The notes under the pieces were generated by a model. The model ran no database searches and was not told the DNA's origin. It saw nothing but the letters and a program-made list of their open reading frames with translations. Positions 25,966 to 37,374 of a DNA stretch of 64,000 nt are shown here, piece after piece; the first letter of the stretch is position 1; each line of letters opens with the position of its first letter. The translations under genes were made by a program, and so were the position numbers. Source of the DNA: Paracoccus bogoriensis (GTDB lineage Bacteria; Pseudomonadota; Alphaproteobacteria; Rhodobacterales; Rhodobacteraceae); assembly GCF_019431455.1 (NCBI RefSeq), contig NZ_JAHYSR010000004.1:62001-126000 (forward strand), given 5' to 3'.

Positions 25966-27290
25966 TGTCGGATATTGCCGTCAAGGACATGCAGGTGCCG
26001 CAGGTCAGCGGCACCGCCAAGGCGCCTGACGCGCTGGACCAGCGCCTTGCCGCGCTGGACCTGCCCAAGGGCGCCTTTGCCGCTGCGCGCACCGATGCGC
26101 TGGCGCGGCTGCGCGCCATGGGCCTGCCGGGGCCGCGCGACGAATATTGGCGCTATACCGATCCACGCCCCTTCAACGCGCCCGAACCCGCCGCCATCGC
26201 CCGCATCGAAGGCCCGGATTCGCCGCTTTTCGCCTCGCGCGACAAGCTGACGCTGGTATTCGTGGATGGCGTCTTCGATCCCACCGCTTCCGATGACCCG
26301 ACCCTGGACGGGATCGAGATCACGACGCTTGCCAACCCTTCGGGCGCCGAATGGGCCGAGGGGCTTTTCGGCACGCTGGAGGCTGCCGGTCAGACGCCGG
26401 TCCGCCGTCCCTTTGCCGCGCTGAACACGGCCGCGGCGCGCGACGGTCTGCTGATCCGCGTGACGGGCAAGCCCGCGAAGCCGGTTCACGTGCTGCACCG
26501 CCGCGCCTTCGACAAGGCGGATGCAATCTGGCACCACCTGATCCGCCTTGAGGAAGGCGCCGAACTGACCTTGCTGGAGACCGGCAGCGTCGGCGCGCGC
26601 TCGAATGCCGTGATCGAGGCCGATCTGGCACCCGGCGCGAAGCTGCATCACATCGCTGCCAAGCGCGCCAATGACGCCAAGGTGGGGGTGTCGCACCTGT
26701 TCGCGCGGGTGGCGGCCGGGGCCGTGCTGAAAAGTTTTGCCCTGGCCGTGAACGGCACGGCCATGCGGCAGGAAAGCTTCATCGACCTGATCGGCGATGA
26801 CGCCGTGGCGCATGTCGCGGCCGCTGTGCTGGGCGATGGCGAGGAAGGTCCGTTCCACCACGACGACACGGTCTTTATCACTCATGGCGCGCTGCGCGGC
26901 GAAAGCCGTCAGGTCTTCAAGAAGGTGCTGAAGAACGGCGCAACGGGCGTCTTTCAGGGCAAGATCCTGGTCAAGCCCGGCGCACAGAAGACCGATGGCT
27001 ACCAGATCAGCCAGGCGCTGCTGCTGGACGAGGCCAGCCAGTTCCTGGCCAAGCCCGAGCTTGAGATCTATGCCGACGACGTGAAATGCTCGCACGGCTC
27101 GACCACCGGGGCGATCGACGAGGATGCGCTGTTCTACCTGCGCTCTCGCGGGGTGCCGCGGGATCGGGCCATCGTGTTCCTGGTCCTGTCCTTCCTGGCC
27201 GATGCGCTGGAAGAGGTCGAGGATGAGGGTCTGCGCGACGAAATCAATGAACGGCTGGACGCGTGGCTGACCGGGCGCGGCCGGGCGTGA
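25965..27290 (+). CDS. sufD: Fe-S assembly protein SufD
   Basis: 441 residues, partner of SufB in the SufBC2D complex. The C-terminal half shows the beta-helix and the conserved segment KTDGYQISQALLLDEASQF, then PELEIYADDVKCSHGSTTG with the conserved Cys/His. The N-terminal ~60 residues hold the recognition segment GLPGPRDEYWRYTD. The start overlaps the sufC stop as TGATG, and the end overlaps the next GTG start. Confidence 0.95.
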
Positions 27291-27787
27291 GCCATCCGCG
27301 CCGTCAGGGCATGGCGGCGCGCGTGGTGCAAAGCTGGTGGGCGCCGCGCCGCGTGGTGCGGGGCCTGCAAGGTATGCCCGACCGGGTGATGCTGGTCGTG
27401 CTGATGCTGGCCATGCTATTCATGCTGGTAGCACAGGCGCCGATTCATGCCCGCGCGGCAGCCTTGGACCCTTCGCGCCCGTTCGAGGCGCGGATGGGCG
27501 GGGCGCTGATAGCCGTCATGTTCATGATGCCGCTTCTGGCCTATGCGGTGGCGGCGCTGGTGTCGCTGTTCAGCCGCGCGACGCCATGGCGGCTTGCGCC
27601 CGAGGCCTCGCGGCTGGCATTGTTCTGGGCGCTGCTGGCCGTGGCGCCGGCCATGCTGCTACGCGGGCTGGTCGGCGGCTTCATCGGCGAGGGTCCGGCG
27701 CTGGTTGTCACCGACATCGTGGCAGGCTCTGGTTTCTTCTTTATCTGGGGCGCCGGGATCGCGGCGCTGGCAAGGCGTGTTCGATGA
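27287..27787 (+). CDS. Membrane protein of unknown function in the suf operon
   Basis: 166 residues with about four hydrophobic helices, beginning after a basic N-terminus that includes VVQSWWAPRRVVRGLQGMP. The GTG start at 27287 overlaps the sufD stop (GTGA), and its own stop overlaps the next ATG, so translation is coupled to SufD and the Yip1-like protein. No firm family; the composition and pairing suggest a partner of the following membrane protein. A role in Fe-S assembly is suggested only by location. Confidence 0.7.
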   Translation: MSHPRRQGMAARVVQSWWAPRRVVRGLQGMPDRVMLVVLMLAMLFMLVAQAPIHARAAALDPSRPFEARMGGALIAVMFMMPLLAYAVAALVSLFSRATPWRLAPEASRLALFWALLAVAPAMLLRGLVGGFIGEGPALVVTDIVAGSGFFFIWGAGIAALARRVR

Positions 27788-28374
27788 GCTCTGACGACTT
27801 CAAGGCCCTGATCCGATTGACTTTCCGGGAGCCGGAGCAAGCCGCCCACTGGCTGATGGCGCAGGGCTGGCCGATGTCCGTCCGCTGGATGGCACTGGCG
27901 CTGGCGGTCTCGGTCTCGGGGCTGCTGGCCTGGGTCTCGATGCAGATCCATGGGGCCGGCGCCGAATCCCAGCCGGGATGGCTGGCCGGGCAACAGCCGC
28001 TGGCCCTTGCGGGTCTGCAATTCGCCGCCGTGGTGGTCGGGGCCTCGCTCATGGCCTCGGTCGGGCGGATGTTCGGGGGGCATGGCCGGTTCGAGGATGC
28101 GCTGTTGCTGGCCGTCTGGATCGAGGCGATCCTGCTGATGGTGCAGGCCGTCCAGATCGTGCTGTCGATCATCCTGCCCCCCTTCGGCGCCATTCTGGGC
28201 ATCCTGTCCATCGCCCTGTTCCTGTGGCTGACGGTGCAATTCACCAAGGCGCTGCACGGCTTTACCAGCGCGCCCAGGATCCTTCTGGTCATGTTCGCCA
28301 CGCTTCTGGCGCTTGGCTTCGTTCTGTCCTTCTTTGCTGTCGCCCTGGGAATCCTGCCGGAGATGCCGCAATGA
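27784..28374 (+). CDS. Yip1-domain-like membrane protein
   Basis: 196 residues with about five hydrophobic helices and an N-terminal amphipathic stretch with FREPEQAAHWLMAQGWPM. It resembles bacterial Yip1/YIPF-type membrane proteins, whose function is unknown. Its ATG overlaps the upstream stop and its TGA overlaps the sufS ATG, so it is embedded between sufD and sufS with no room for a promoter. Confidence 0.75.
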   Translation: MSSDDFKALIRLTFREPEQAAHWLMAQGWPMSVRWMALALAVSVSGLLAWVSMQIHGAGAESQPGWLAGQQPLALAGLQFAAVVVGASLMASVGRMFGGHGRFEDALLLAVWIEAILLMVQAVQIVLSIILPPFGAILGILSIALFLWLTVQFTKALHGFTSAPRILLVMFATLLALGFVLSFFAVALGILPEMPQ

Positions 28375-29582
28375 GCTTCGATGTCGATGCCGTCCGCGCC
28401 GATTTCCCGATTCTGGCGCGGCAGGTCCATGGCCGCCCGCTGATCTATCTGGACAACGGCGCCAGCGCGCAGAAACCCCGCTGCGTGATCGAGGCGATCA
28501 CCCGCGCCTACGAGGGCGAATACGCCAATGTTCATCGCGGCCTGCATTACCTGTCGAACCTGGCCACCGAGAATTACGAGCGCGTGCGCGCCATCATCGC
28601 GCGTTTCCTGAACGCGCCCCACGAGGACGAGGTGATCTTTACCTCCGGCTCGACCGAGGCGCTGAACATGGTCAGCTATGGCTGGGCCGCGCCGAACCTG
28701 CAACCGGGCGACGAAATCCTTCTGTCCGTGCTGGAGCATCACGCCAATATCGTGCCGTGGCATTTCCTGCGCGAGCGTCAGGGCGTGGTGCTGAACTGGG
28801 TCGAGCCCGAGCCCGATGGCAGCCTGCCCCCCGAAAAGGTGCTGGCCGCGATCACGCCGCGCACGAGGATGATCGCCGTCACGCATATGTCGAACGTGAC
28901 TGGCACGGTCGTCGATATCGCGGGAATCCGGGCGGGAACCGACCTGCCGCTGGTCGTGGACGGCAGCCAGGCCGCGGTGCATATGCCGGTGGACCTCTCG
29001 AAGCTCGGGGCGGATTTCTACTGCATCACGGGCCACAAGCTTTACGGCCCCTCGGGCTCGGGCGCGATCTGGGTCCGGCGCGAGCGTCAGGCCGAAATGC
29101 GGCCCTTCCTGGGCGGGGGCGACATGATCCGCACGGTCGCCCGCGATGCAGTCACCTATAATGACGGCCCCCTGCGCTTCGAGGCGGGAACGCCCGGCAT
29201 CGTCAATCAGATCGGTCTGGGCGTCGCGCTGGAATATCTGATGGATCTGGGGATGGAGAACATCGCCGCCCATGAACGCGCCCTGCGCGACTATGCCCGC
29301 GACCGGCTGCGCAGCCTGAACTGGCTTCAGGTCCAGGGCGATGCGGCGGACAAGGGCGCGATCTTTTCCATGACGATGGAGGGGGCGCATGCGCATGACA
29401 TCTCGACCATCCTGGACAAGAAGGGAATCGCTGTCCGGGCGGGCACGCATTGCGCGATGCCGCTGATGGCGCATCTGGGCGTCCCGGCCAGTGCGCGGGC
29501 CAGCTTTGCGATGTATAACACGCAGGCAGAAGTGGACGCGCTGATCGAAGGATTGACCTTCTGCCGCGAGCTTTTCGCCTGA
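28371..29582 (+). CDS. sufS: Cysteine desulfurase SufS (class II)
   Basis: 403 residues, full length. PLP Lys223 is in ITGHKLYGPSG, and the catalytic Cys361 is in the class-II loop RAGTHCAMPLMAHLG. SufS works with a SufE/SufU-type acceptor, which is not seen in this window. It is the last gene of the suf operon; a weak AGGGC/GCCCT hairpin (29603-29620) followed by TT lies downstream. Confidence 0.95.
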   Translation: MSFDVDAVRADFPILARQVHGRPLIYLDNGASAQKPRCVIEAITRAYEGEYANVHRGLHYLSNLATENYERVRAIIARFLNAPHEDEVIFTSGSTEALNMVSYGWAAPNLQPGDEILLSVLEHHANIVPWHFLRERQGVVLNWVEPEPDGSLPPEKVLAAITPRTRMIAVTHMSNVTGTVVDIAGIRAGTDLPLVVDGSQAAVHMPVDLSKLGADFYCITGHKLYGPSGSGAIWVRRERQAEMRPFLGGGDMIRTVARDAVTYNDGPLRFEAGTPGIVNQIGLGVALEYLMDLGMENIAAHERALRDYARDRLRSLNWLQVQGDAADKGAIFSMTMEGAHAHDISTILDKKGIAVRAGTHCAMPLMAHLGVPASARASFAMYNTQAEVDALIEGLTFCRELFA

Positions 29583-29685
29583 ATCTTGCAAAGATTCGGG
29601 CGAGGGCCGAAGAAAGCCCTTTCATCCTTGCCGGATACGCGCGATCCCGGCATCCCTGACCCAGTTCAGCGGACAGGGGGCAGAG

Positions 29686-30903
29686 ATGGCCGAGATTCTG
29701 GTTCTGGGTGCGGGGATGGTCGGGGTCTCGACCGGGTTGGCGCTGCAGGCGCGCGGGCATGATGTCACGATCATCGAACGTGGCGTGCCGGGACGCGAGA
29801 CCAGCTATGGCAATGCCGGGCTGATCCAGACCGAGGCGGTCGAGCCCTATGCGATGCCGCTGGCGCCTTTTGCACTGCTGCAGATCGCGCTTGGCCGGGG
29901 CTTTGACGTGAAATGGACGCCCTCGGGGCTGCTGCCGCAGCTGGGCGCGATCCTGTCCTATGCGCGCCATTCGCTGCCCGCCGCGCATCGCCGCGCCTCG
30001 GCCACCTGGGGGCGGCTGATCCGGCAATCGACCGATCGCCATGGCCCGCTGATCGAGGCGGCCGGCGCAGACAACATCATCCGCCGCAACGGCTATATCG
30101 AGATTCACCGCACCCCCGCCCGGATGGACAAGGCCCGCAAGACGGCCGAACGCTTCCGGACCGAATTCGGCGTCGAGGCGCGGCTGATGACGGGGGCAGA
30201 ACTGCGCGCCATCGAACCTTCGATCAAGATCGAGGTCGAGGGCGCGACCCATTGGTCCGATAGCTGGAACTGCGCCGATCCGGGTGGGCTGGTCGCGGCC
30301 TATGCGGCGCTGTTCCAGAAGCGCGGCGGGCGGATCGTGAACGGCGATGCGGGCGACCTGCGCCGCAAGGGCGCAGCCTGGATCGCCGACGAGGTTCAGG
30401 CCGAACATGCCATCATCGCGCTTGGCCCCTGGTCGCCCATCTTGACCGAACGCTTTGGTTTGCGGGTTCCGATGGTCTTCAAGCGCGGCTATCACCGCCA
30501 TTACCATATGGAGATTCCGCCCCACCACCCGATCGCGGATTTCGGCAATTCGGTCGTGTTGTCGCCGATGCGCCGGGGACTGCGCATCGCCACCGCCGCC
30601 GAGCTGACGCCGCATCCGCGCCTGTCGCCCCCGCAGCTGAAGCATGGCGAGAAGGCCGCGCGCGAGTTGTTCGACATCGGCGCTCCGGTCGAGGCCGAGC
30701 CCTGGACCGGCCGCCGGCCCTGTATGCCCGACATGCTGCCTCTGGTCGGACCTGTGCCGGACCAGCCCAATCTCTGGGCGCATTTCGGCCATGGCCACCA
30801 GGGCTTTACCCTCGGGCCCGTGACAGCCGAGATCCTGGCCGAAGAGATGGATGGCGGGGCCGGCTGGCCCGAACTTCAGCCCTCGCGGATCAAACGCGGT
30901 TGA
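29686..30903 (+). CDS. FAD-dependent amino acid/amine oxidoreductase (DadA-like)
   Basis: 405 residues. The N-terminal Rossmann dinucleotide motif is LVLGAGMVGVSTGLALQARG and the C-terminal DAO signature is FGHGHQGFTLGPVTAEILAEE. The family oxidises D-amino acids (or other secondary amines) with electrons passed to the respiratory chain. The GRETSYGNAGL segment is typical of DadA relatives. No alanine racemase or other pathway gene is adjacent, so the substrate stays open. Confidence 0.85.
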   Translation: MAEILVLGAGMVGVSTGLALQARGHDVTIIERGVPGRETSYGNAGLIQTEAVEPYAMPLAPFALLQIALGRGFDVKWTPSGLLPQLGAILSYARHSLPAAHRRASATWGRLIRQSTDRHGPLIEAAGADNIIRRNGYIEIHRTPARMDKARKTAERFRTEFGVEARLMTGAELRAIEPSIKIEVEGATHWSDSWNCADPGGLVAAYAALFQKRGGRIVNGDAGDLRRKGAAWIADEVQAEHAIIALGPWSPILTERFGLRVPMVFKRGYHRHYHMEIPPHHPIADFGNSVVLSPMRRGLRIATAAELTPHPRLSPPQLKHGEKAARELFDIGAPVEAEPWTGRRPCMPDMLPLVGPVPDQPNLWAHFGHGHQGFTLGPVTAEILAEEMDGGAGWPELQPSRIKRG

Positions 30904-30957
30904 AATCGGTCCCGTTCGGGCACATCTTTGGCTGAAGCCGAACGGATCAGGAACCCC

Positions 30958-33144
<2,187 letters not shown>

Positions 33145-33156
33145 AGGGGGCAGGGG

Positions 33157-33423
33157 TCAGCCGCAACTGATCCGCTGGATCCAGCCCTTTTCATCCACAT
33201 GCAGGTTCAACCGACCCGGATTGCTGGTCGCCGGGACGATGCGATCCCGGTCGATCAGGCGCACGCTCAGGTTCGGCGGCAGGAAGACTTCGCCCCAGTT
33301 CATGCCGACCAGCTGCTGATGACGGGCCGGATTGCAACGTGTCTCGGCGACAGTATAGGGCGAGGTCGCAGCACAGGCGCCAAGCGCAAGCATGGTTGCA
33401 CAAGTGATGCTGGCAGCTTTCAT
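33157..33423 (-). CDS. I78-family peptidase inhibitor-like lipoprotein
   Basis: 88 residues. The lipobox LALGAC puts the lipidated Cys at residue 17. The mature part has the pattern of the inhibitor I78 family: a Cys early (ETRCNP), LVGMNWGEVF, SVRLIDRDRIVPAT, RLNLHVDEKGWIQRISCG with a terminal Cys, consistent with a disulfide-linked small inhibitor. Some I78 members inhibit serine proteases; here the target is unknown. It is convergent with uvrB, ending 12 bases past its stop. Confidence 0.8.
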   Translation of the reverse strand: MKAASITCATMLALGACAATSPYTVAETRCNPARHQQLVGMNWGEVFLPPNLSVRLIDRDRIVPATSNPGRLNLHVDEKGWIQRISCG

Positions 33424-33485
33424 CTCTGATCCTCTCGTCTTCGTGACCGAACGCAGGCTGGCTTCCGGCGGTTCCGCAGGGCATT

Positions 33486-33519
33486 TCCGGGGAATGCGTC
33501 AGATCCGGGGAATGCGTCA
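33486..33519 (+). repeat. 16-bp tandem direct repeat
   Basis: TCCGGGGAATGCGTCA occurs twice, at 33486-33501 and 33504-33519, an 18-base period, just upstream of the small secreted-protein gene and between two divergent genes. It could be a pair of operator sites for a regulator of either gene. The copies also read as a repeated GMRQ in the frame open upstream of 33533, but I consider that frame non-coding. Confidence 0.75.
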
Positions 33520-33532
33520 AAAAGGTCTTTCC

Positions 33533-33814
33533 ATGCGCCTTGCCCTGATCCTGACCATCCTGGCCCTGCCGGCCCTGGCCTCGTCTCCCTCCGCTTGGGA
33601 CGAGATGCGCGACCGTCTGGCCGCGGGTTGCGAGGCGCTGCTGCCCGAGGGCGCCGAGGCCGGGATCGAGGTCAATCCCTTCGGGTCGGAAAGCTACGCG
33701 CTGGCTCTGGTGACGCTGACCGATCCCCATGGCGCGACCGAGCGCATGGCCTGCATCATGGACAAGGCGACGGGCGCCATCGAACTGACCGCGCGATTCG
33801 ACGAAACGCCCTGA
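33533..33814 (+). CDS. Small secreted protein of unknown function
   Basis: 93 residues. The signal peptide MRLALILTILALPALAS ends near residue 17-18, and two Cys residues (AAGCEALLP, MACIMDK) lie in the mature part, likely a disulfide. The mature protein is acidic. No family recognised. The ATG at 33533 has AAAGG 7 bases upstream and begins the signal peptide; the frame is open to 33392 but that part overlaps the divergent lipoprotein gene. It is preceded by the 16-bp tandem repeat. Confidence 0.7.
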   Translation: MRLALILTILALPALASSPSAWDEMRDRLAAGCEALLPEGAEAGIEVNPFGSESYALALVTLTDPHGATERMACIMDKATGAIELTARFDETP

Positions 33815-33890
33815 GGCCGCGCATTGCAGGGTCTTGAAACGGCGCAGATTTAGGGCGATATGACCGCCACAGCAAAGCCGGAGTGCCGCC

Positions 33891-34202
33891 ATGATCGTGC
33901 GTATCTATCAGCCTGCCCGCAACGCGATGACCTCGGGGATGGCTCGGACCAAGGGCTGGGTGCTGGAATTTCCGCCCTCTGATACGCGCGAGATCGACCC
34001 GCTGATGGGCTGGACCAGCAGCCGCGACACGCAAAGTCAGGTGCGCCTGCGTTTTGACAGCCGCAAGCAGGCCGAGGATTACGCCCGCGAACATGGGCTG
34101 GAATACATCGTTCAGGAACCGCAGCGCCGTCGCACGAATATCCGCCCGCGCGGTTACGGCGAGAACTTCGCGACCGATCGCCGCGCTCCCTGGACGCATT
34201 GA
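33891..34202 (+). CDS. NDUFS4-type accessory subunit of respiratory complex I
   Basis: 103 residues. Key segments are [49 protein letters not shown] and EQAEDYA-like [16 protein letters not shown], which match the ETC_C1_NDUFS4 family. In mitochondria this 18 kDa subunit stabilises the NADH-oxidising arm; in Paracoccus denitrificans it is a known accessory subunit. It is far from any nuo genes here. Expected location is the cytoplasmic side of complex I. Confidence 0.9.
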   Translation: MIVRIYQPARNAMTSGMARTKGWVLEFPPSDTREIDPLMGWTSSRDTQSQVRLRFDSRKQAEDYAREHGLEYIVQEPQRRRTNIRPRGYGENFATDRRAPWTH

Positions 34203-34386
34203 TCGTTCGTGTCCCGGGGAAGGTTTCGCCAGCCGCTGACATGTCGCTGACTGCCCGCAGGGGGTCATCTGCCTGTCAGGCCATATCCATGATATCGCCC
34301 CGCGCCACTTCATGACAGGACGCCCTATTGCAGGCGGGCCGCAAAAGCCGTTGACAGGTTGCGATCATCCGTCGCAGATGGGCGCT
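34203..34386. other. Intergenic region upstream of the cobalamin riboswitch
   Basis: No gene is seen. It includes a possible promoter: TTGACA at 34351-34356 with only a weak -10 (GCAGAT) 17 bases downstream at 34374-34379. Transcription would then start near the 5' edge of the riboswitch. Confidence 0.45.
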
Positions 34387-34557
34387 GCTACGGTTCCGGC
34401 GAAGGTCGGATGAAAAGGGAATGTCGGTGCGCCCCGTCAGGGGCAATTCCGCGGCTGCCCCCGCAACTGTAAGCGGCGAGCGACGGTCCATCGCGCCACT
34501 GGAGCGATCCGGGAAGGCGGACCCAGGCCAAGACCCGCAAGCCAGGAGACCTGCCGC
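34387..34557 (+). ncRNA. Cobalamin (AdoCbl) riboswitch
   Basis: Conserved core elements in order: GGTTCC near 34392, AAAGGGAA near 34415, the GGTG segment, the long conserved GCTGCCCCCGCAACTGTAA at 34454-34472, CCACTG near 34496, GGGAAGG, and the B12 box GCCAGGAGACCTGCC at 34541-34555. It controls the btuB operon: cobalamin binding should turn off uptake gene expression. The boundaries are approximate. Confidence 0.95.
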
Positions 34558-34632
34558 AGCGATCACCCATTTCCGGCGCGGGGTGTGCCAGGAAAGCGGT
34601 CGATCCGCAGAGGTGACAGTCACCGTTCCGCG

Positions 34633-34657
34633 GCCCCGCCGCGGGGCATTTCTGTTT
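34633..34657 (+). terminator. Candidate expression-platform terminator of the B12 riboswitch
   Basis: GCCCCG (34633-34638) and CGGGGC (34642-34647) form a tight 6-bp hairpin with a 3-base loop, followed by ATTTCTGTTT, between the B12 box and the btuB ATG. It could be the switched terminator, or a hairpin affecting the leader, but alternative pairing with the aptamer was not computed. Confidence 0.45.
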
Positions 34658-34696
34658 GCCGCAGGCCCTGGCCTGCCACGCGAAAGGTCTGACCGG

Positions 34697-36550
34697 ATGC
34701 GTTCCATATTCTCTCTGCTGGCGCTTGGCGCCGTCTTTCCCGCCGTGCCCGTCCTGGCCGAGCCGCAGCCCTTTCTTCTGGACGAGATCGTCCTGTCGGG
34801 CAGCCTGACCCCGGTTCCCGCCGACGGCTATGCCCGCGCCTACAGCGTCGTCACCCGCGCCGAGATCGAGGCACGTGGTCTTGCCAGCGTCGAGGATGCC
34901 CTGCGCGCGCTGCCCGGTCTGTCGGTCAGCACCAGCGGCAGCAGCCTGACGCAGATCCGCATCCGGGGCGGCGAGGCCAATCACACGCTGGTCCTGATCG
35001 ACGGGATCGAGGCCTCGGGCGGTGCGGATTCGCATGTCTTTTCGGGGTTTGGCACGGAAGACATCGAACGGATCGAAGTTCTGCGCGGACCGCAATCGGT
35101 GATCTATGGCTCGAACGCCTCGACCGGGGTCGTCAACATCATCACGCGCCGGGCCGAGCCGGGGCGCGGCCATGGCGGAGGCATCGAGGTCGGCAATGGT
35201 GCGGCCGGTTCGGCCTGGGTCACGCAGCGCGGCGATCGCGGTGGCCTGGCGCTGAGCCTTGCGGCGCGCAACGACCGGGGCTTCGACTATTCGGGCGATG
35301 GCGGCGGCAAGGATGGGCTGGACACGCGCACGGCCACCCTGACGGGCGATGTTGCTGCGACCGAGACGCTGCGCGTCGGCGCCATCCTGCGCCGCGAGCG
35401 GCTGCGCTATGATTACGACGCCGAGAACCCTGACTGGGCTGCGACCGATGCCGACAGCTATATTGTCGATGCGCCGCTTTTCGGACGCCGCGACGGTCTG
35501 CGCGGCGCGCTCTGGGCCGAGCACGAGGCTTTCGACGGCCGCCTGACGCAGCGCCTGCAATGGCAGCAGAGCCGTGACCGGGCCAGCGAGAATGACGGCC
35601 CGCAGCGGCGCGGCGAGACGCAGAGGCTGAGATACCGCGCCTCGGTCGGGTTGGATGGGCGCGTCTCGGATGCGCGGCACCTGCTGAACCTGCTGGCCGA
35701 GCGTCAGCGCGACACGACCAGCATGGCGCCCGACCAGCGGCGTCAGGCGAACGCGGTGGCGCTGGAATACCGCGCGCGGCTGGATGGGCTGGATGTCCAG
35801 GCCGGCCTGCGCCACGACGACAACCGCGCCTTTGGCGACTTCACCAGTTGGAACATCGCGGCCTCGTGGCAGGTGCCGGACATGCCGCTGCGGCTGCGGG
35901 GCTCGGCGGGGACGGGCCTGGTGAACCCGTCCTTTACCGAATTGTTCGGCGGTTTCGGCACGATCGGCAATCCCGATCTGCGCCCCGAGCAGAACAGAAG
36001 CGTCGATCTGGGCGTCGATTGGCAATGGGCGCAGGGACAGGTCGGGCTGACCTGGTTCCGCGAAAGCTTGAAGGACGAGATCGAGTTCTTCGCGACGCCA
36101 TCGGGCGATTTCTCCTATCGCAATCAGTCGGGCCGCAGCCCGCGCCAGGGGGTCGAGCTTGCCGCGCGGATGGATGCCACCGAGGTGCTGAGCCTTGGCG
36201 CCAGCTACACCTATCTGGACGCGAAGAACCCCGATGGCAGCGTCGAGATCCGCCGCCCCCGCCACGAGGCCGGGCTGAACGCCACCCTGGCGCTGCTGGA
36301 GGGGCGCGCGCAGGTTTCGGGCGATCTGCGCCGGGTCTCGGGTTTGTGGGACACGCAGTTCTGGGGCGGTTTCGAGACGCGCGAGCTGCCTGCCTATACC
36401 GTCGTCAACCTGGCGGCGGCCTACGACCTGACCCCGAATGTGCGGGCGACGGCGCGGGTGGTGAACCTGTTCGACCGCTCTTATTCCGAAGTCTGGGGCT
36501 ATGCGAGCCAGGGCCGCACTGCCTATCTCGGCCTGCAGGCCCGCTGGTGA
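34697..36550 (+). CDS. btuB: TonB-dependent cobalamin receptor
   Basis: 617-residue outer-membrane barrel. A signal peptide ends near PVLA-E at residue 21; the TonB-box-like LLDEIVLSG follows. The plug domain runs to about 155 (RIRGGEANHTLVLIDGIEA, IEVLRGPQSVIYGSNA). The C-terminus ends YLGLQARW with a terminal aromatic, as needed for barrel assembly. The ATG at 34697 is chosen since the frame upstream lies within the riboswitch. The stop overlaps the next GTG start (GTGA). Confidence 0.93.
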   Translation: MRSIFSLLALGAVFPAVPVLAEPQPFLLDEIVLSGSLTPVPADGYARAYSVVTRAEIEARGLASVEDALRALPGLSVSTSGSSLTQIRIRGGEANHTLVLIDGIEASGGADSHVFSGFGTEDIERIEVLRGPQSVIYGSNASTGVVNIITRRAEPGRGHGGGIEVGNGAAGSAWVTQRGDRGGLALSLAARNDRGFDYSGDGGGKDGLDTRTATLTGDVAATETLRVGAILRRERLRYDYDAENPDWAATDADSYIVDAPLFGRRDGLRGALWAEHEAFDGRLTQRLQWQQSRDRASENDGPQRRGETQRLRYRASVGLDGRVSDARHLLNLLAERQRDTTSMAPDQRRQANAVALEYRARLDGLDVQAGLRHDDNRAFGDFTSWNIAASWQVPDMPLRLRGSAGTGLVNPSFTELFGGFGTIGNPDLRPEQNRSVDLGVDWQWAQGQVGLTWFRESLKDEIEFFATPSGDFSYRNQSGRSPRQGVELAARMDATEVLSLGASYTYLDAKNPDGSVEIRRPRHEAGLNATLALLEGRAQVSGDLRRVSGLWDTQFWGGFETRELPAYTVVNLAAAYDLTPNVRATARVVNLFDRSYSEVWGYASQGRTAYLGLQARW

Positions 36551-37374
36551 GGGGCTTGCCCGCCCTGGTGCTGGTCCTTCTGGCGATGACGGGACCGGCT
36601 GTGGCCGATCCCGTGGCGCAGGCCGCGCCCTTGCGGGTTCTGTCGATGAACCTGTGCACCGATCAGCTGGCAATGCTGGTCGCGGCGCCGGGGCAGCTTG
36701 TGTCGGTCAGCCACATGGCGCGCGATCCGCTGGTCTCGGCCATGGCGGCCGAGGCCGCGTCGCTGCCCGTCAACAACGGTCAGGCCGAGGACATCCTGCG
36801 CCACCGCCCCGACCTTGTCCTGGCCAGCGCCTACAGCGCCCCGGTGACGCTGGACATGCTGCGCCGGCTGGGCATTCCGGTTGCGGTCTTTCCGCCGGAA
36901 AACGACATGGAGGGCGTCCGCGCCAACCTGCGCCTGATGGGCGCGGTTCTGGACCGCAAGGCCGAGGCCCAGGCCATCATCGACCGGTTCGACACCGATC
37001 TGGCGGCACTGGCCGCCTTGCCGGCTTCGGGTCGGCGGGCGGCGCTTTATGGGGCCAACGGCTACACATCGGGGCGGGGCAGTCTGGCCGATGCGATCCT
37101 GTCGGCGGCGGGTCTGACGAATGTCGCAGCGGAACTGGGGATGTCGCAGGGGGGTGTGCTGCCGCTGGAGCGGCTGGTCATGGCACGGCCCGACCTGGTC
37201 TTGACCAGCCAGCCCTATCCGGGCGGCTCGCGCGCCGAGGAGATCCTGCGTCACCCCGCCCTGCGCGCCCTGACCGCCGAGCCGGGCGCCGGGGCCGTGT
37301 CAGACAGCGATTGGGTTTGCGGAACGCCCCATGTCCTGCGCGCGGCCGCGCGACTGGCGGGGGTCGCGCCATGA
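36547..37374 (+). CDS. btuF: Periplasmic cobalamin-binding protein
   Basis: 275 residues. A signal peptide runs from the GTG start to AVA near residue 21. The mature protein is a class III (BtuF/FepB-like) binding protein: RVLSMNLCTDQLAMLVA, DILRHRPDLVLA, ANGYTSGRGSLAD. The GTG start is chosen because it overlaps the btuB stop and begins the signal peptide. The stop overlaps btuC. Confidence 0.88.
   Translation: MRGLPALVLVLLAMTGPAVADPVAQAAPLRVLSMNLCTDQLAMLVAAPGQLVSVSHMARDPLVSAMAAEAASLPVNNGQAEDILRHRPDLVLASAYSAPVTLDMLRRLGIPVAVFPPENDMEGVRANLRLMGAVLDRKAEAQAIIDRFDTDLAALAALPASGRRAALYGANGYTSGRGSLADAILSAAGLTNVAAELGMSQGGVLPLERLVMARPDLVLTSQPYPGGSRAEEILRHPALRALTAEPGAGAVSDSDWVCGTPHVLRAAARLAGVAP

Noticed and set aside
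34421-34696. N-terminal extension of btuB from 34421
   Set aside because: It lies within the riboswitch aptamer and has no signal peptide; the ATG at 34697 begins a clear signal sequence.
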